DNA from: Plutella xylostella
Taxonomy: Eukaryota > Arthropoda > Insecta > Lepidoptera > Plutellidae
DNA length: 64,000 nucleotides
Assembly: GCF_932276165.1 (NCBI RefSeq)
Contig: NC_064010.1
Location: forward strand, 620,001 to 684,000
Direction: 5' to 3'
Shown: in pieces, positions 22,191 through 32,797 of the stretch
Layout of the letters: each line of letters starts with the position of its first letter
How positions within the stretch are numbered: the stretch's first letter is position 1
Notes under the pieces: generated by a model
The model's database searches: none
What the model saw: only the letters and a program-made list of their open reading frames with translations
Told to the model about the DNA's origin: nothing
Translations under genes and position numbers: made by a program

Positions 22191-22430
22191 AAAGTTACAA
22201 AATACGGGGGCTGATGCAGAGGCTATCCCTGGCTGTGCAGCGTGGTAACGCTGCCAGTGTCATGGGTACCTTTGGGTCGGGTGTGGCTCGGAGGGGTATT
22301 TTTGATTAGTTAGTTATTATATTATAATAATAATTATTATTTTTGACGAAAGTTCTAGTGGATATAATGCATGTTTGTGACTTATATGTTTTTATGAATA
22401 AATGAATCACAGAGATTGAGGAAACATATT
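22190..22430 (+). mobile_element. LINE 3' end fragment
   Basis: It encodes LSLAVQRGNAASVMGTFG before a stop and an AT-rich tail. The same C-terminus occurs on the minus strand at 34780-35260. Confidence 0.55.
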
Positions 22431-23590
22431 TTTTATAGTAAGTACAGGCTACCTACCTAGGGATGTATGAACATTCTATGAATTTGTATCAACTGTAGGA
22501 TATCTCCATCTCTAATGTCTATATTTAGATATGTCGGAGGAATATAGGAGGGTTAATTTGATAAAACAAAAAAACTCAATAATATGTACAGCAAAATGTT
22601 TTTATTCGATTACAAAATGAGATATTTGTATATTAATATAATCTATGACACTGCATGCAGCATTAAAGAGTATTAAGTATAACTTTATAGCATAAGATAA
22701 CATACATAAACAACTAAACAATCCACATCTATGATTGAAAACAACAAATAAAGAAAAAAATAGTATTTGAGTCTATCTTAGTACTAGAGTCAGACTATAA
22801 CTTTAACACGGGGGAAAAAAATATGGCACTACCCGTGCGAACTAACTGAAGTTATATTAATTATTATTCGTAAAATCTTACACTTGACCCTATTTGAACA
22901 TAAATATTCGTGCACCCAAAGGTTGTCTTGAAAAAATCGACCGCCTTTTTTGTACCTATGTGTTTGTATATAAGCTTTATAAATTCTGTTCTTGTGTACA
23001 AATAAAGAATATTCTATCTATCTAACTAGCGTTGGCGTACCCGGCGTTGCCTCTGGTTCTTGTTGGCCAGATGCACAGTTAATTCACACGAATAGTAGAT
23101 CCCTTTTTTTTCTGGTGTTGATACTTGAAGGTAAGCGCTGTCCGACTCTACACGTTACTAACTAAAAAAAAATGGGACCACCTGGGAGTCCAAGAATTTT
23201 CAAAATCGGTCCATAAACGGCGGAGTAATCAGTGAACATATACATAAAAAAAGATCCCTACGAATTGAGAACCTCCTCCTTTTTTGAAGTAATAATCATA
23301 CTTACCATTAAAATATCGAAAGATAAGTACAGAAAAAAATGACCACATGATTACTGTATTAAGGTACCTAAGTGCCACTTTCCGCACACTCTCGGGCTCG
23401 GGTCTCCTTCCAATGAAGGAAGGGTTTAGGCCTAGTCCACCACGCTGGCAACTCTGTATAAACCTCTTTAAATGATCAGCAAAATTATAAATGCATTCCT
23501 AATCCTGTGGTCTTGTCATGGCAATTACGTTGCTTACACTATCACTGGTATATTAGGTTATGCTATCACATAAATGTAGGTACTTACTAT
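22431..23590. other. Spacer with repeat fragments
   Basis: Fragments of common repeats are seen at about 23030-23290 (CGTACCCGGCGTTGCC and GAGAACCTCCTCCTTTTTTG). Another at about 23385-23455 contains CAATGAAGGAAGGGTTTAGG and CCACCACGCTGGC. No gene was seen. Confidence 0.4.
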
Positions 23591-23699
23591 ATCCCATTGC
23601 ACGGGGAAAGACATCTGACAGAACCCTTATTACATTCGAATAAGGGAATAAGGGAGGGTTTTTGTTTGTATCAGATGTCTTTCCCCATGGAATGGGATC
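23590..23699. mobile_element. Hairpin MITE
   Basis: ATCCCATTGCACGGGGAAAG is mirrored by CTTTCCCCATGGAATGGGAT around a loop containing ATTCGAATAAGGG. A sister copy is at 31737-31835. Confidence 0.7.
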
Positions 23700-23886
23700 T
23701 AGTTATATTCTTATAACGCAAAACAAAAATTGAGACTCAATAAAAATAATTACTTATGTAATTATTAACACTGCCTAACATAAAAATCATAATATTTATG
23801 AGATCTAATATAATGTTATGTCATGGAGGGTAACAATAGACCTTCTCATATTTTTCCTTCACAAACAACGATATTTGAATACGAAA

Positions 23887-25503
23887 TAGATGGAGTGTCA
23901 GTGAAAAAGAAATGTCTCGACAAATAACACCCCACTTCCACCACTGAGATCTTATTGTTAATTAGTTCGGTTAGAAGATTTGTGACTTTATTCATTGGTA
24001 AGGTCAACCGGGGCCATTGCGCCACAATACTTTGACTTTCATATTCATTTGAACATAACAAACAGATTATACGCCCTATTAAGCTATAACTTGTGATACA
24101 TATTAGGAAATTTTATCTAGTTTCATATTTTAATGCAATTTTATAGAATTTTAAATATCTTCTACGTGTAAACGACGTTTCTACAAAAAATGGGATTTTT
24201 AGGCGCAATAACCCCTAGTGGGGCTAATGCATCTTTCACTAGTTTTGTGTGCTTGGAAGAGCTTTTTACAAGTTTAAGTAGATATAATGTATAGATTTAC
24301 TATTAACGTAGCTAATTATTAGCTTGTAAACTAAATACTGCGCTTAGTTAAGGAGAATTAGTTGATCAAAAATTTTCGGGGCTATGGCGCCTACACACCC
24401 TAATTTCTTGTAGTGGCATTTACCCCATCCAAGATTCCAGGGGTGCTCAACATTTTATTTATGGACTTAAAAAAGTATAAATACTTACATGACAAATACA
24501 AATAAAGTATAAAAGCATACAAGGGCATATTTTTTCTAATTTGCAATCAAACCACAACTTTAAATTAGTATGTATACCATTTTTAGAGTCTGACGGAATT
24601 TAAATCATTACAAAACTATTTAGAGTTTTAAAAACAAGTGGGATCATTCAGTTAATATGACTATTTTTTTATTTATTATTTATTATATGATTATTTTCTA
24701 TATACCGTGTTAACAACCTTATAATATCGACACCAAATGACGCAATTTTTTTAAAACATTTAGTTTAATTCATATTCAAATTATTTACGTTTTAGTTGGA
24801 TTACCAATCTAAGAATGTTAATTCTGATACGCTGTTAAATGTTCTTCAATATTGCAGAAGGCGTCATTAACCTAGTATTTTTCGTTTAGGAGTAATTTGG
24901 AGCTAATGTCTCTGGAACTTTTTCATTGCTCGTGAGTGTATAAAATACATTTATCATAACATAAAATGTTTAGAACCTCTGGAAATGGGGCTATTGCGCC
25001 GCAATAGAGGCAATAACCCCATCAGCCCAGAGGCATTTACCCCAAAAATAAAGCTAAACCTATAAATTTTTAATTGCATATTGTGTCCGAATCTTACGTT
25101 ATTTCAATAAAATAATCAAAACAATATGTAAAGCAACAAAACAATAACAGTATTTACAGTTAGGAAACATAGATTCTTTTAAAGAAACACACATTTGGAA
25201 CGATTCAAAAAAACGTGTCAGGAAACCGGAGGTGGCCAAAAGTGGTGAAAAAATTAAAATGGCAAATTATTTAAGAAAATTGCTTCGGATACGTCATCTA
25301 TTGGTCAGTGGAAAAAGTTTGAGTTCCAAAGATAGATAGCAGATGACTCCAGTAGTTCTAAAGTATGAGGTTCGGAAGATAAATGGATTCGAGGCATTAG
25401 CCCCGTAGGCGACTTGGCCCCGGTTGACCTTACATATTGTCATTAGGTCAAACTTAATACGTCAATTTTTTTTGCTTCTGTGTATGTGACACTCCATCTT
25501 GTT
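23887..25503. mobile_element. AGATGGAGTGTC TIR element with a nested element
   Basis: AGATGGAGTGTCAGTG at the left and GTGACACTCCATCTTG at the right are the ends. The 24001-25430 element is inserted in its interior. Confidence 0.6.
24001..25430. mobile_element. 1.43-kb TIR element with TA target duplication
   Basis: The ends AGGTCAACCGGGGCCA and TGGCCCCGGTTGACCT are flanked by TA on both sides. Inside are several GGGGCTATTGCGCC-like words and a stretch shared with the element at 61283-61515. No transposase frame is visible, so it is non-autonomous. Confidence 0.65.
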
Positions 25504-25538
25504 GGTATATCGTTAATCTAAGTTGACAAACAACCAAA

Positions 25539-28037
25539 TCACGCTCTCAGCAGCCTCAAAATCCTCAAAAATATATTCATAATGTCCAAGTAAATCGTCA
25601 AAGCCGCAAAAACATACTCTTCGGGTGATATTTTGTATCTGTGTTTGCCGCCAATTATCATCTGTGTGTCATAGACTAGATAGATGCCGAATAGAAGAAC
25701 TCCCAATGCACTGTAGAGAAGCTTCAGAAGTTGTGACTGCATTATTGCTGCTATGATGCCTGTAAAGAAAGTTCTAAGGTTATAAAAGCTGTATATTATT
25801 TTTTTTATTTCAGAGTTGTCCCATATCTATGGAACTATCTAGTAAAGGCACTTCATATCCTCGTTAATCCGGACCCCTGTTTATTAAGTGATCGCGGTAA
25901 TCCGTACAGACATAAAAAACACTATTTTTACAGTTCACTATTTAAAAAAATAGGCTTCAAATCCTGCTATGTATCTACCAATAAATTATCTTCAATTAAA
26001 GAATTTAAGGTTTTTGTACGTGTTGTTTAGAATAACCCTTTAGTATATCATTTTTGCAACACCCTGTCATCATCATCAGCCAATTCATCTTAAAAACTTG
26101 GTCCTCGGCCTTCCTCATCCAGCCTCTACCGATACCCGCCTAAGGTCGTCGGTCTTGCGGGCAGGAGGGCGTCCCACGCTGCGTTTGCCTGTTCGCAACA
26201 CCCTGTATAAACAAGCAACTCACCGAAAGTGATGACGGTGAGGAACATCACAAACAGGGATCCGTTGAGCGTGGTGAAGTCGTACTTGGTCTGGAACGCG
26301 AACAGAGTGAGGCCGAGCACGATGACGCCCGTCACGCCTACTGCTAGCAGCACCTGGGAGGGAAAGAAAGAAAAGAAGTATGTTTAATTTCTTTATATCT
26401 GACAGATAGGTAAAAGGTAAGGGAAAAGAGATAAGTAGTTTTTTATACCAGCGAGCTTCGCCTTAAAAGGTTTTCCCGAGGGAATAACGTTATCAAAAGT
26501 TGCGTTTGTGTTTATCTCGGCAAAATTATCAGTTATACATTTACAGACCGCAATCCGAACACCTTTATGATCCGCAAAGGGTGTTTTGCCTGTCCGGATA
26601 AGCGAGGCCCTCCGTGTACACACATAAAATACAACTATACTACAACTCACCGTCCCCACTTCGTACATGGACGTGACAGTAGCGACGAGCAGCGACAGGC
26701 CGAGCGTGAAGGCGAGCAGGAACAGGTAGTTGTACGGCACGCGGCGACGCGGCGACTTGCAGCAGAGGATGCAACAGAATGATACCGCGTACATGGCTAG
26801 CGCTGTCAGCCTGTAGGAGTTTATTTAGGTTAATAACACGTCTGAGATATCCTTTATGCTGAGGAATAAAAACAGATAATTTATTGAGAATACAATTTAC
26901 ATGTATGTCTTCTTTAAGACATTTTAGAAGCACTCAACATTGTCAAATCATAGTTTTCACAAAAAAGTCCTAATGAGGTAAGTATACGAGAGTCGATTAA
27001 TGAAAGTCGCCTACTCTAGCGTTGGTAGCCTACAGCTTCCCTTGGAATAGGTTTAAGGTTTAAGATACTTTATTTCTCATAAGAACATTATGAAAAACAT
27101 TCACTCAAAATGAGAACTTAAAATTCTAAATATTGTTACCTACAGTCTAACTACAAAGTCGTGAAAACGGAAGTGGATCCTAAGTAATTGTTTTAGATCG
27201 TATTTACCTTACAACCCCCAAATTTAGTTCGGATTACCGCGACCACCGAATATTCAGGTGTTCGGATTATCAAGGCCGTGCTATAAGCATGAAATACTCA
27301 CATGACCCAGGAGTGTCTGTGCACGTAGAGCCTGGTGGTGTGGTCGAAGAGGAACCACGCTATGAAGGCTCCCGTCACTAGAAGCTGGCCTAGCACTAGG
27401 CTGTATACCTGACGTAAATGGAAAAAGTGATATATTGTGTTATTATATAGGTATGTAGATAGGGCCTAATAAAAAAATGTAACCAAAATCATGTAACCAA
27501 ATTAATTAAAAATAAGAGCTTTTGCACTGACACTCCATCTCGTTCATATATTGTAAATCAAAGTGTTACACTCACTTTACTAATGAAAGCCCGGCGTATG
27601 GTATGCTCGGTGTAGTCAAAAGTTTTGAATGTTTCATCTTGAAAGTTCTCCGGATTCTCAATGTATTCCGGGATACTGATGAATGTCCTGTCTTGATTCT
27701 GAAATAATAAAGAGTTTATGACACCAGGAAATCATAATTATTATAGTAAGTAATATTATAAATGACGACCGGATGGCACAGCGGTTAGCAACTCTGACTC
27801 TTGTGCCGAAGGTCCCGGGTTCGATTCCCGGCCGGGCAGATATTTTTTTAAACATAGATATCTGTTCTCGGGTCTTGGATGTGCCCGCAAAATGGCAATA
27901 GGCCCACCCCCTATTACATTGGGACTAACATAAACACTGGCGAAAAGTGGGTGCAGCAATGCACCTCTACAAGGTGTGAGTGTTTATATATCATCATCAT
28001 CATCGTCACAACCCATTACGTCCCCACTGCCGGGGCA

Positions 28038-28073
<36 letters not shown>

Positions 28074-28915
28074 TTATTTATAACGTGAATCCACAAATTA
28101 TAAAATCTGGCCTGAAATTTCTTATCAAATTACACACAAACCACAAACTTAGTAAGTATTTTATTATTTACTCATTATACTCCCAGTAAAACTACAATAT
28201 TGTATCAAAAGCAAATGAGTACCTAGTATATTTTGCTCATTGATATTAAATTACTGACCCATTTTCATATGTTATCTATCATGTTGCAAAAATATCAATA
28301 AATATAATCAGTGACTCAAATTAATCTGACTAGCTAATCCTTTCTGCATAGCAAGAGAACCCTAGATCAGCTCTAGTGTTTATCACCGATCCATACAAAT
28401 TCAATCTCAAAAACTCCTTTACTTATGTCAATGTGTCTTGGTATGATCAGCCTATAATCATCCACAGCTGAACACAGTCTCTCTTCAGCCTTCCTCTTCC
28501 AGCCACTACTCGCATCTCAGGTCAGCATAGACCAGCATCTTGATGTATATAAACAGTTCATCTCCTTCCCGGTAAGAACGGCAGATTAATAAAAGACCTG
28601 GAGCTGGAGTGTGAGCTTGGAAGTCCAAGCTCACATTGCCAAGTGGCAAGGAGAGTAACAACACAATAGATCTTTCAGGACACAGTGGCAAATGGGCACT
28701 GGTTACCCTCCCCTTTTCAATAACTAGTAACAATATAAACAGTTCAAGAGTTTACTCACAGAGTGTTGTGGTTGGACCATGGCGCTAGGAGGGAGTGGTA
28801 TGGCTGGCATTCCCATACCCATGTCCAGGATGTTACTGAAACCTTTCTTCTCTGGCTCCTGGCTGACTGCTGGCTCTGGCTGGCCAGGGGATGGCACTGT
28901 CACCGGTTTATCCAT
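25539..28915 (-). CDS. Lfg: Lifeguard / TMBIM family membrane protein, six coding exons
   Basis: Exons in transcript order: 28915-28760, 27698-27576, 27408-27302, 26810-26651, 26353-26224, 25759-25539. All junctions are GT-AG, the phases agree throughout, and the product is 298 residues, the usual length for the family. The N-terminus (MDKPVTVPSPGQPEP) is proline-rich and cytoplasmic, as in NMDA-receptor-associated/Lifeguard proteins. The domain starts near residue 70 (DYTEHTIRRAFISKVYSLVL). Seven hydrophobic segments follow, including YLFLLAFTLGLSLLVATV, VLLAVGVTGVIVLGLTLFAF and LGVLLFGIYLVYDTQMIIGG, and the C-terminus is IFLRILRLLRA. Family members sit in Golgi, ER or plasma membrane, leak or regulate calcium and restrain apoptosis. 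An acceptor 10 nt before the ATG implies a non-coding first exon upstream. The start is the first ATG after that acceptor. Confidence 0.9.
26070..26190 (-). mobile_element. LINE 3' tail fragment
   Basis: CATCATCATCAGCC followed by CTAAGGTCGTCGGTCTTGCG reads as an inverted LINE end. Short GCAACACCCTGT pieces of the CAGGGTGTTGC family flank it. It lies close to the donor of Lifeguard exon 5. Confidence 0.45.
27764..28076 (+). mobile_element. tRNA-derived SINE with (TA)n tail
   Basis: The head is GACGACCGGATGGCACAGCG with B box AAGGTCCCGGGTTCGATTCC. The body contains GGCAATAGGCCCACCCCC and GAAAAGTGGGTGCAGCAATG. It ends in CATCATCATCATCG and an AT run at 28041-28072. It lies in intron 1 of the Lifeguard gene. 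Confidence 0.8.
28080..28759. other. Rest of Lifeguard intron 1
   Basis: A LINE-tail-like piece is at about 28435-28510 (GATCAGCCTATAATCATCC, TTCAGCCTTCCTCTTCCAGC). Nothing else is recognised. Confidence 0.35.
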
Positions 28916-28925
28916 TTTTGAGGGT

Positions 28926-30235
28926 CTGCAATTTTGAGCTGGATATTATGTCAATTTTGGTTTCTTAGAATGGGTGAATCCTTGTTATATAAAGTCTAGT
29001 TTATTTTATCAATAATACTAAATTTATTTCTCTACTGTGTTCTGATTTATTTTCGATTTGATTGCATCGAAATGAAGCTTTTGCGTTTGAGGAAAATGAA
29101 AGCGTCAATTTTGCACTGGCCGATATTTTATTTGCAAAGTAGACTTTATTGCTTTTGTAATAAGATCAGAAACGCAAACTAAGTTCAACTTGTTTGACAG
29201 CTTTGATTTTAATATGCCGAGATTTGCGTTGGCTTGGGGATTCCCCGACTGCACTGTGAAGTATTTCCTTCAAGAGGTGAATCTATTCATTAATTAATTA
29301 TTAAAATTCTACTATACTTACCGATAGAAAGACACGTATAAAACACTTGAATTAAAATAAAGCTATAAATACTTTTCTACTTATTTTTTTTAACTTCAAA
29401 AAATTTGTGAATATAAAGGCTATTATGTACCTGGCACAGCTGATTGCTTAATTACTATTTAGGTTTCTAGATCTTAGCTTTAATTCCAAACAAGAAGAAT
29501 AAACTTGATAAATAAATCACAAAAACAAAATATTTTCGATTCGCATTATTCCGCACTTATGGGCAGTGCTGCCGTTCTATAAAAATATGTTGCGAATAAG
29601 AACAATTTCACATCCTCGCTGCAAAATGTTCGATGACACAGAACTATATAACAAATACTTCATTTTAGGTGTATTGTGGTGTATTGATACCATTACAGAA
29701 ATACGTGACATTAAATTAATTCGCCGAAAAAATATCACAAACGTAGAAATACCCAGTTTTATCGGAAAAGGCTAACACGGCAACACTGCTTTTGAGTTCA
29801 ACCATAGAGAAAAAATACCGGATTATGCTACCACCCCACTTTGCTATTCGTATTTACGTATTTACCAAAACTTCCGTTGGGAATAAGTTTGGCGACTATA
29901 CTGACCACACATGGAATATACGAATAGCTCCATTGGGAAGCAGCAATAAAATAATAAACTTTGTAGGCACGTCATGCCCCCAGTTATTTGATTCATTAAA
30001 TTTACATAGCCTCGTTAATCCGGACCCAGGTAACTGACTGGGTAATCAGGGACGAAAAGAAAAATAGATCTGTGATCAGCAACAGCATAGAGTAATACCT
30101 ACTTATATTTTTTTTACTAGCGATGCGCGGTGGTCAGTTGCCAATGCTGCTTAACATGGCACAGATATCATCATCAGGTTCTGGGATCTCTAATCACATA
30201 GGGCTCGAAGTGTAGATTTCCACTCTGACCGGTTA
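28926..30235. other. Upstream region of Lifeguard and spacer
   Basis: The acceptor TTGCAG at 28926-28931 marks a spliced 5' leader, and the first exon is probably within the next few hundred bases. At about 30008-30045, CCTCGTTAATCCGGACC is a Tigger/pogo-type terminal fragment. Small frames at 29566-30037 look non-coding. Confidence 0.35.
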
Positions 30236-30239
30236 CCGA

Positions 30240-30475
30240 TATAGCTCACCTAGTTAGTAAGCATAAGTGGCAGTGGGCTGGTCACATCTGTCGAAGAACC
30301 GATAACCCGTGTTCTGGAATAGACACCGCTACTAGGCAAAAGTAGTGTGGACGCCCTCCGGCTAGATGGGGTGACGACTTGCAAATGGTGTCTGGTTGTG
30401 ATTGGATGCGGAAAGCGTGCTTTTAGATAGACCTACCGTCCAGTAGACTGCTATAGGCTGATGATGATGATGACG
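30240..30475 (+). mobile_element. LINE 3' end fragment (RTE-like)
   Basis: GTGGCAGTGGGCTGGTCACA continues to CTGCTATAGGCTGATGATGA. It is the same C-terminal stretch found at 47334-47565 but with small deletions and no open frame. Confidence 0.65.
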
Positions 30476-31736
30476 GTGACGTGCACAGATATAACGTCCT
30501 TAAACAAATAAATAGTTGTAAGGAGTATAGACAGACCTCATTCGCCATTTTCTTATTAATTCTTTATTCAATATAGTTTGTATTTGAAATAAATGAAAGA
30601 GAAAATAAGTTTACCTTATAATCATTTTATTACAAAATACTTAAGTAAAATACATAGTACAAAATCGGTAGGTTACTCAAAGTGTATGGGGTCCGATACA
30701 ACTTCAACAAAATCTTAAATTTAGAACTGTGTGTATGCATAGTCTGATAACGCTAACTTTGCAACATGAACAAAACGCTAACTTTGCAACATGAACGGCT
30801 ATAAAAACTTCCATCTTTTACTCGTTGCAAAGTTAGCGTTTTCGGACCCTACATATTTCATTTTAAAAACTAGAATTCTGACAAATTGTTCTAAATCTAA
30901 ATATTTTGCATCTCGTAATCGTCAATATTTTCATGAAATACGGAGTTTAAAAAACACAAAAAAACTTATATTAACAAAAGAGATCAACATTGTTCACGAA
31001 AAAATACTGCATTTTTCTCATCCTTTCTTACATCTACTTTCGATTTATACAAAAAATACCTAAACGTCTAAAAAAGGCACTACATAATAGTTATTATTTA
31101 CCTAATAATCTATTCTAAACTAATATTAAAAAATCTTACACAATACGTTATGTAAAAAGTTTGTTTTTCAAAAAGGTGGGTTTACAGTCTTTTTCAATTA
31201 AAAAAATATTCAGTCTCTCTACATTCTGGTAATTACAAATAAAAGAAAGGTTTGTATGTTATGTCCCGATTAACACTAGGGCATTAATACTTAACTTCAT
31301 CATATATGGGTTAAAATTTAAAACAATCGCTCACATAATTTTCCATTCAAAAATCTGTCGTATGTGACTGTGGTTGCAATCGGCGTTATCGTTACACAAA
31401 TATTATATTTAATCATAAGACCCACAGAAAAACGTGCACAACAGTACCAATAAACTTGGTATAACTTTGCAATAGCGACGCTAAGTTAATGCCTTCCCTC
31501 ACGTCAGTGAAAGCCGTGAGACAAAAAGCCGAACCAAGAAAGAAATAGATCTAAAATGGCGATTGTTTTTATTGAATAATTAAAAAAATAGAGACCTAAT
31601 TTAAAATCTGATGACCAGAAATGGTACTGGAAGCATATTCCTCGAAACGGTTTTAAGCATTTCATTCTTGTTCAGAAAGTTAGCATGGCCAATTATCAGC
31701 CCAGTGGGGCTACCACCACCGTACATTAGCAACAAC

Positions 31737-31835
31737 ATCCCATTCCACAGGGAAAGTCATCTCACAGAACCTTTATTACATTCGAATAAGGGCAGTTTTT
31801 GTTTGTTACAGATGTCTTTCCCCGTGGAATGGGAT
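31737..31835. mobile_element. Hairpin MITE, sister of 23590-23699
   Basis: ATCCCATTCCACAGGGAAAG is mirrored by CTTTCCCCGTGGAATGGGAT, with the same ATTCGAATAAGGG loop word. Confidence 0.7.
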
Positions 31836-31838
31836 ATA

Positions 31839-31952
31839 ACAATCCTTAAGCAGCGACGCTCGTTTGTCAAATCTGACGTAACTTGTATGGATCTGACAGA
31901 ATCATATTTGACAGGCGAGCGACGCTGCTTATAGACTGTTAATTGCTAATGT
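31839..31952. repeat. Inverted-repeat element
   Basis: CAATCCTTAAGCAGCGACGC and a mirrored GCGACGCTGCTTATAGACTG bound it. It is related to the sequence at 6583-6690. Confidence 0.5.
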
Positions 31953-32797
31953 GACGGTAGGTAGCTATTATAATGTTGAACAAATGAACATTTAAGGGTA
32001 TCCCTGGTAAAAATCTACTTTGTATTATATAGCTTATCTGTGTCATCCGCGTTTTGCAGACGATCCCAGCTTTCAAATAGCATATAGCGCCATTTTAGAT
32101 TCATTTCTTTATCGATACGACTTATAAAGTTTATAATTTAAAAAAAGTTTATATTAATTCAGCCTTTTTACACATAAATCTGCTTTCACATTAGGTACCC
32201 ATAAGTAGATATGATTTCTATGATACATTTGCTACGATTTTTAGCACTTAATATAACTAATTGCTTGCTGCCTTGAACAAAAGATATACATTAGAAGCAC
32301 GCTAATCCGAATATTCAGAACAACTTCAATAAATTACTTCTTGAAACATATACGACGCAAGGTGCGTTATAAAAACTTAAATCATAGGAGTATACTCCAC
32401 ACGGTTGATATTAAAAAAGATTTATGGTTGTGTAGTGGTAAAAAGTATGTTACATTTTTGTAATTTATATTTCAAAAGTAATAATCTATGCATTCCTAGT
32501 TCGGATTATCGAATAAGCGGATATCGGATTAGCGAGGCTTTGCTGTATATTTAATGTGTAATGATGGCTTTACACTGGCTCATTGGGTAGCCTCCAAATA
32601 CTGCACCTAAATTGCTACTGAAAAAGTGTAGGCTGCATTAATGTAGTTTCTGTTTCTGTCTTTACAAGTACTTATCATTATATTTTTGTAAGGTCCGACT
32701 GTAATTTAGAAACCACCTATTCCAAAATGCTTAGCTTCTTGAATGTTATAGGCATTGTGATATTTCATCTATTACACTCCATTTCCAGATTACTAAA

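Larger units (their letters stand above)
30600..32797 (-). other. Probable 3' UTR of the THAP/zinc-finger gene
   Basis: AT-rich sequence follows the stop at 32798, with a minus-strand AATAAA at about 30627. Two MITE-like inserts (31737-31835 and 31839-31952), a hairpin at 30748-30842 and a Tigger-type fragment near 32500-32560 lie inside it. Confidence 0.45.

Noticed and set aside
28041..28072. AT dinucleotide run as a functional element
   Set aside because: It is the simple-sequence tail of the SINE at 27764.
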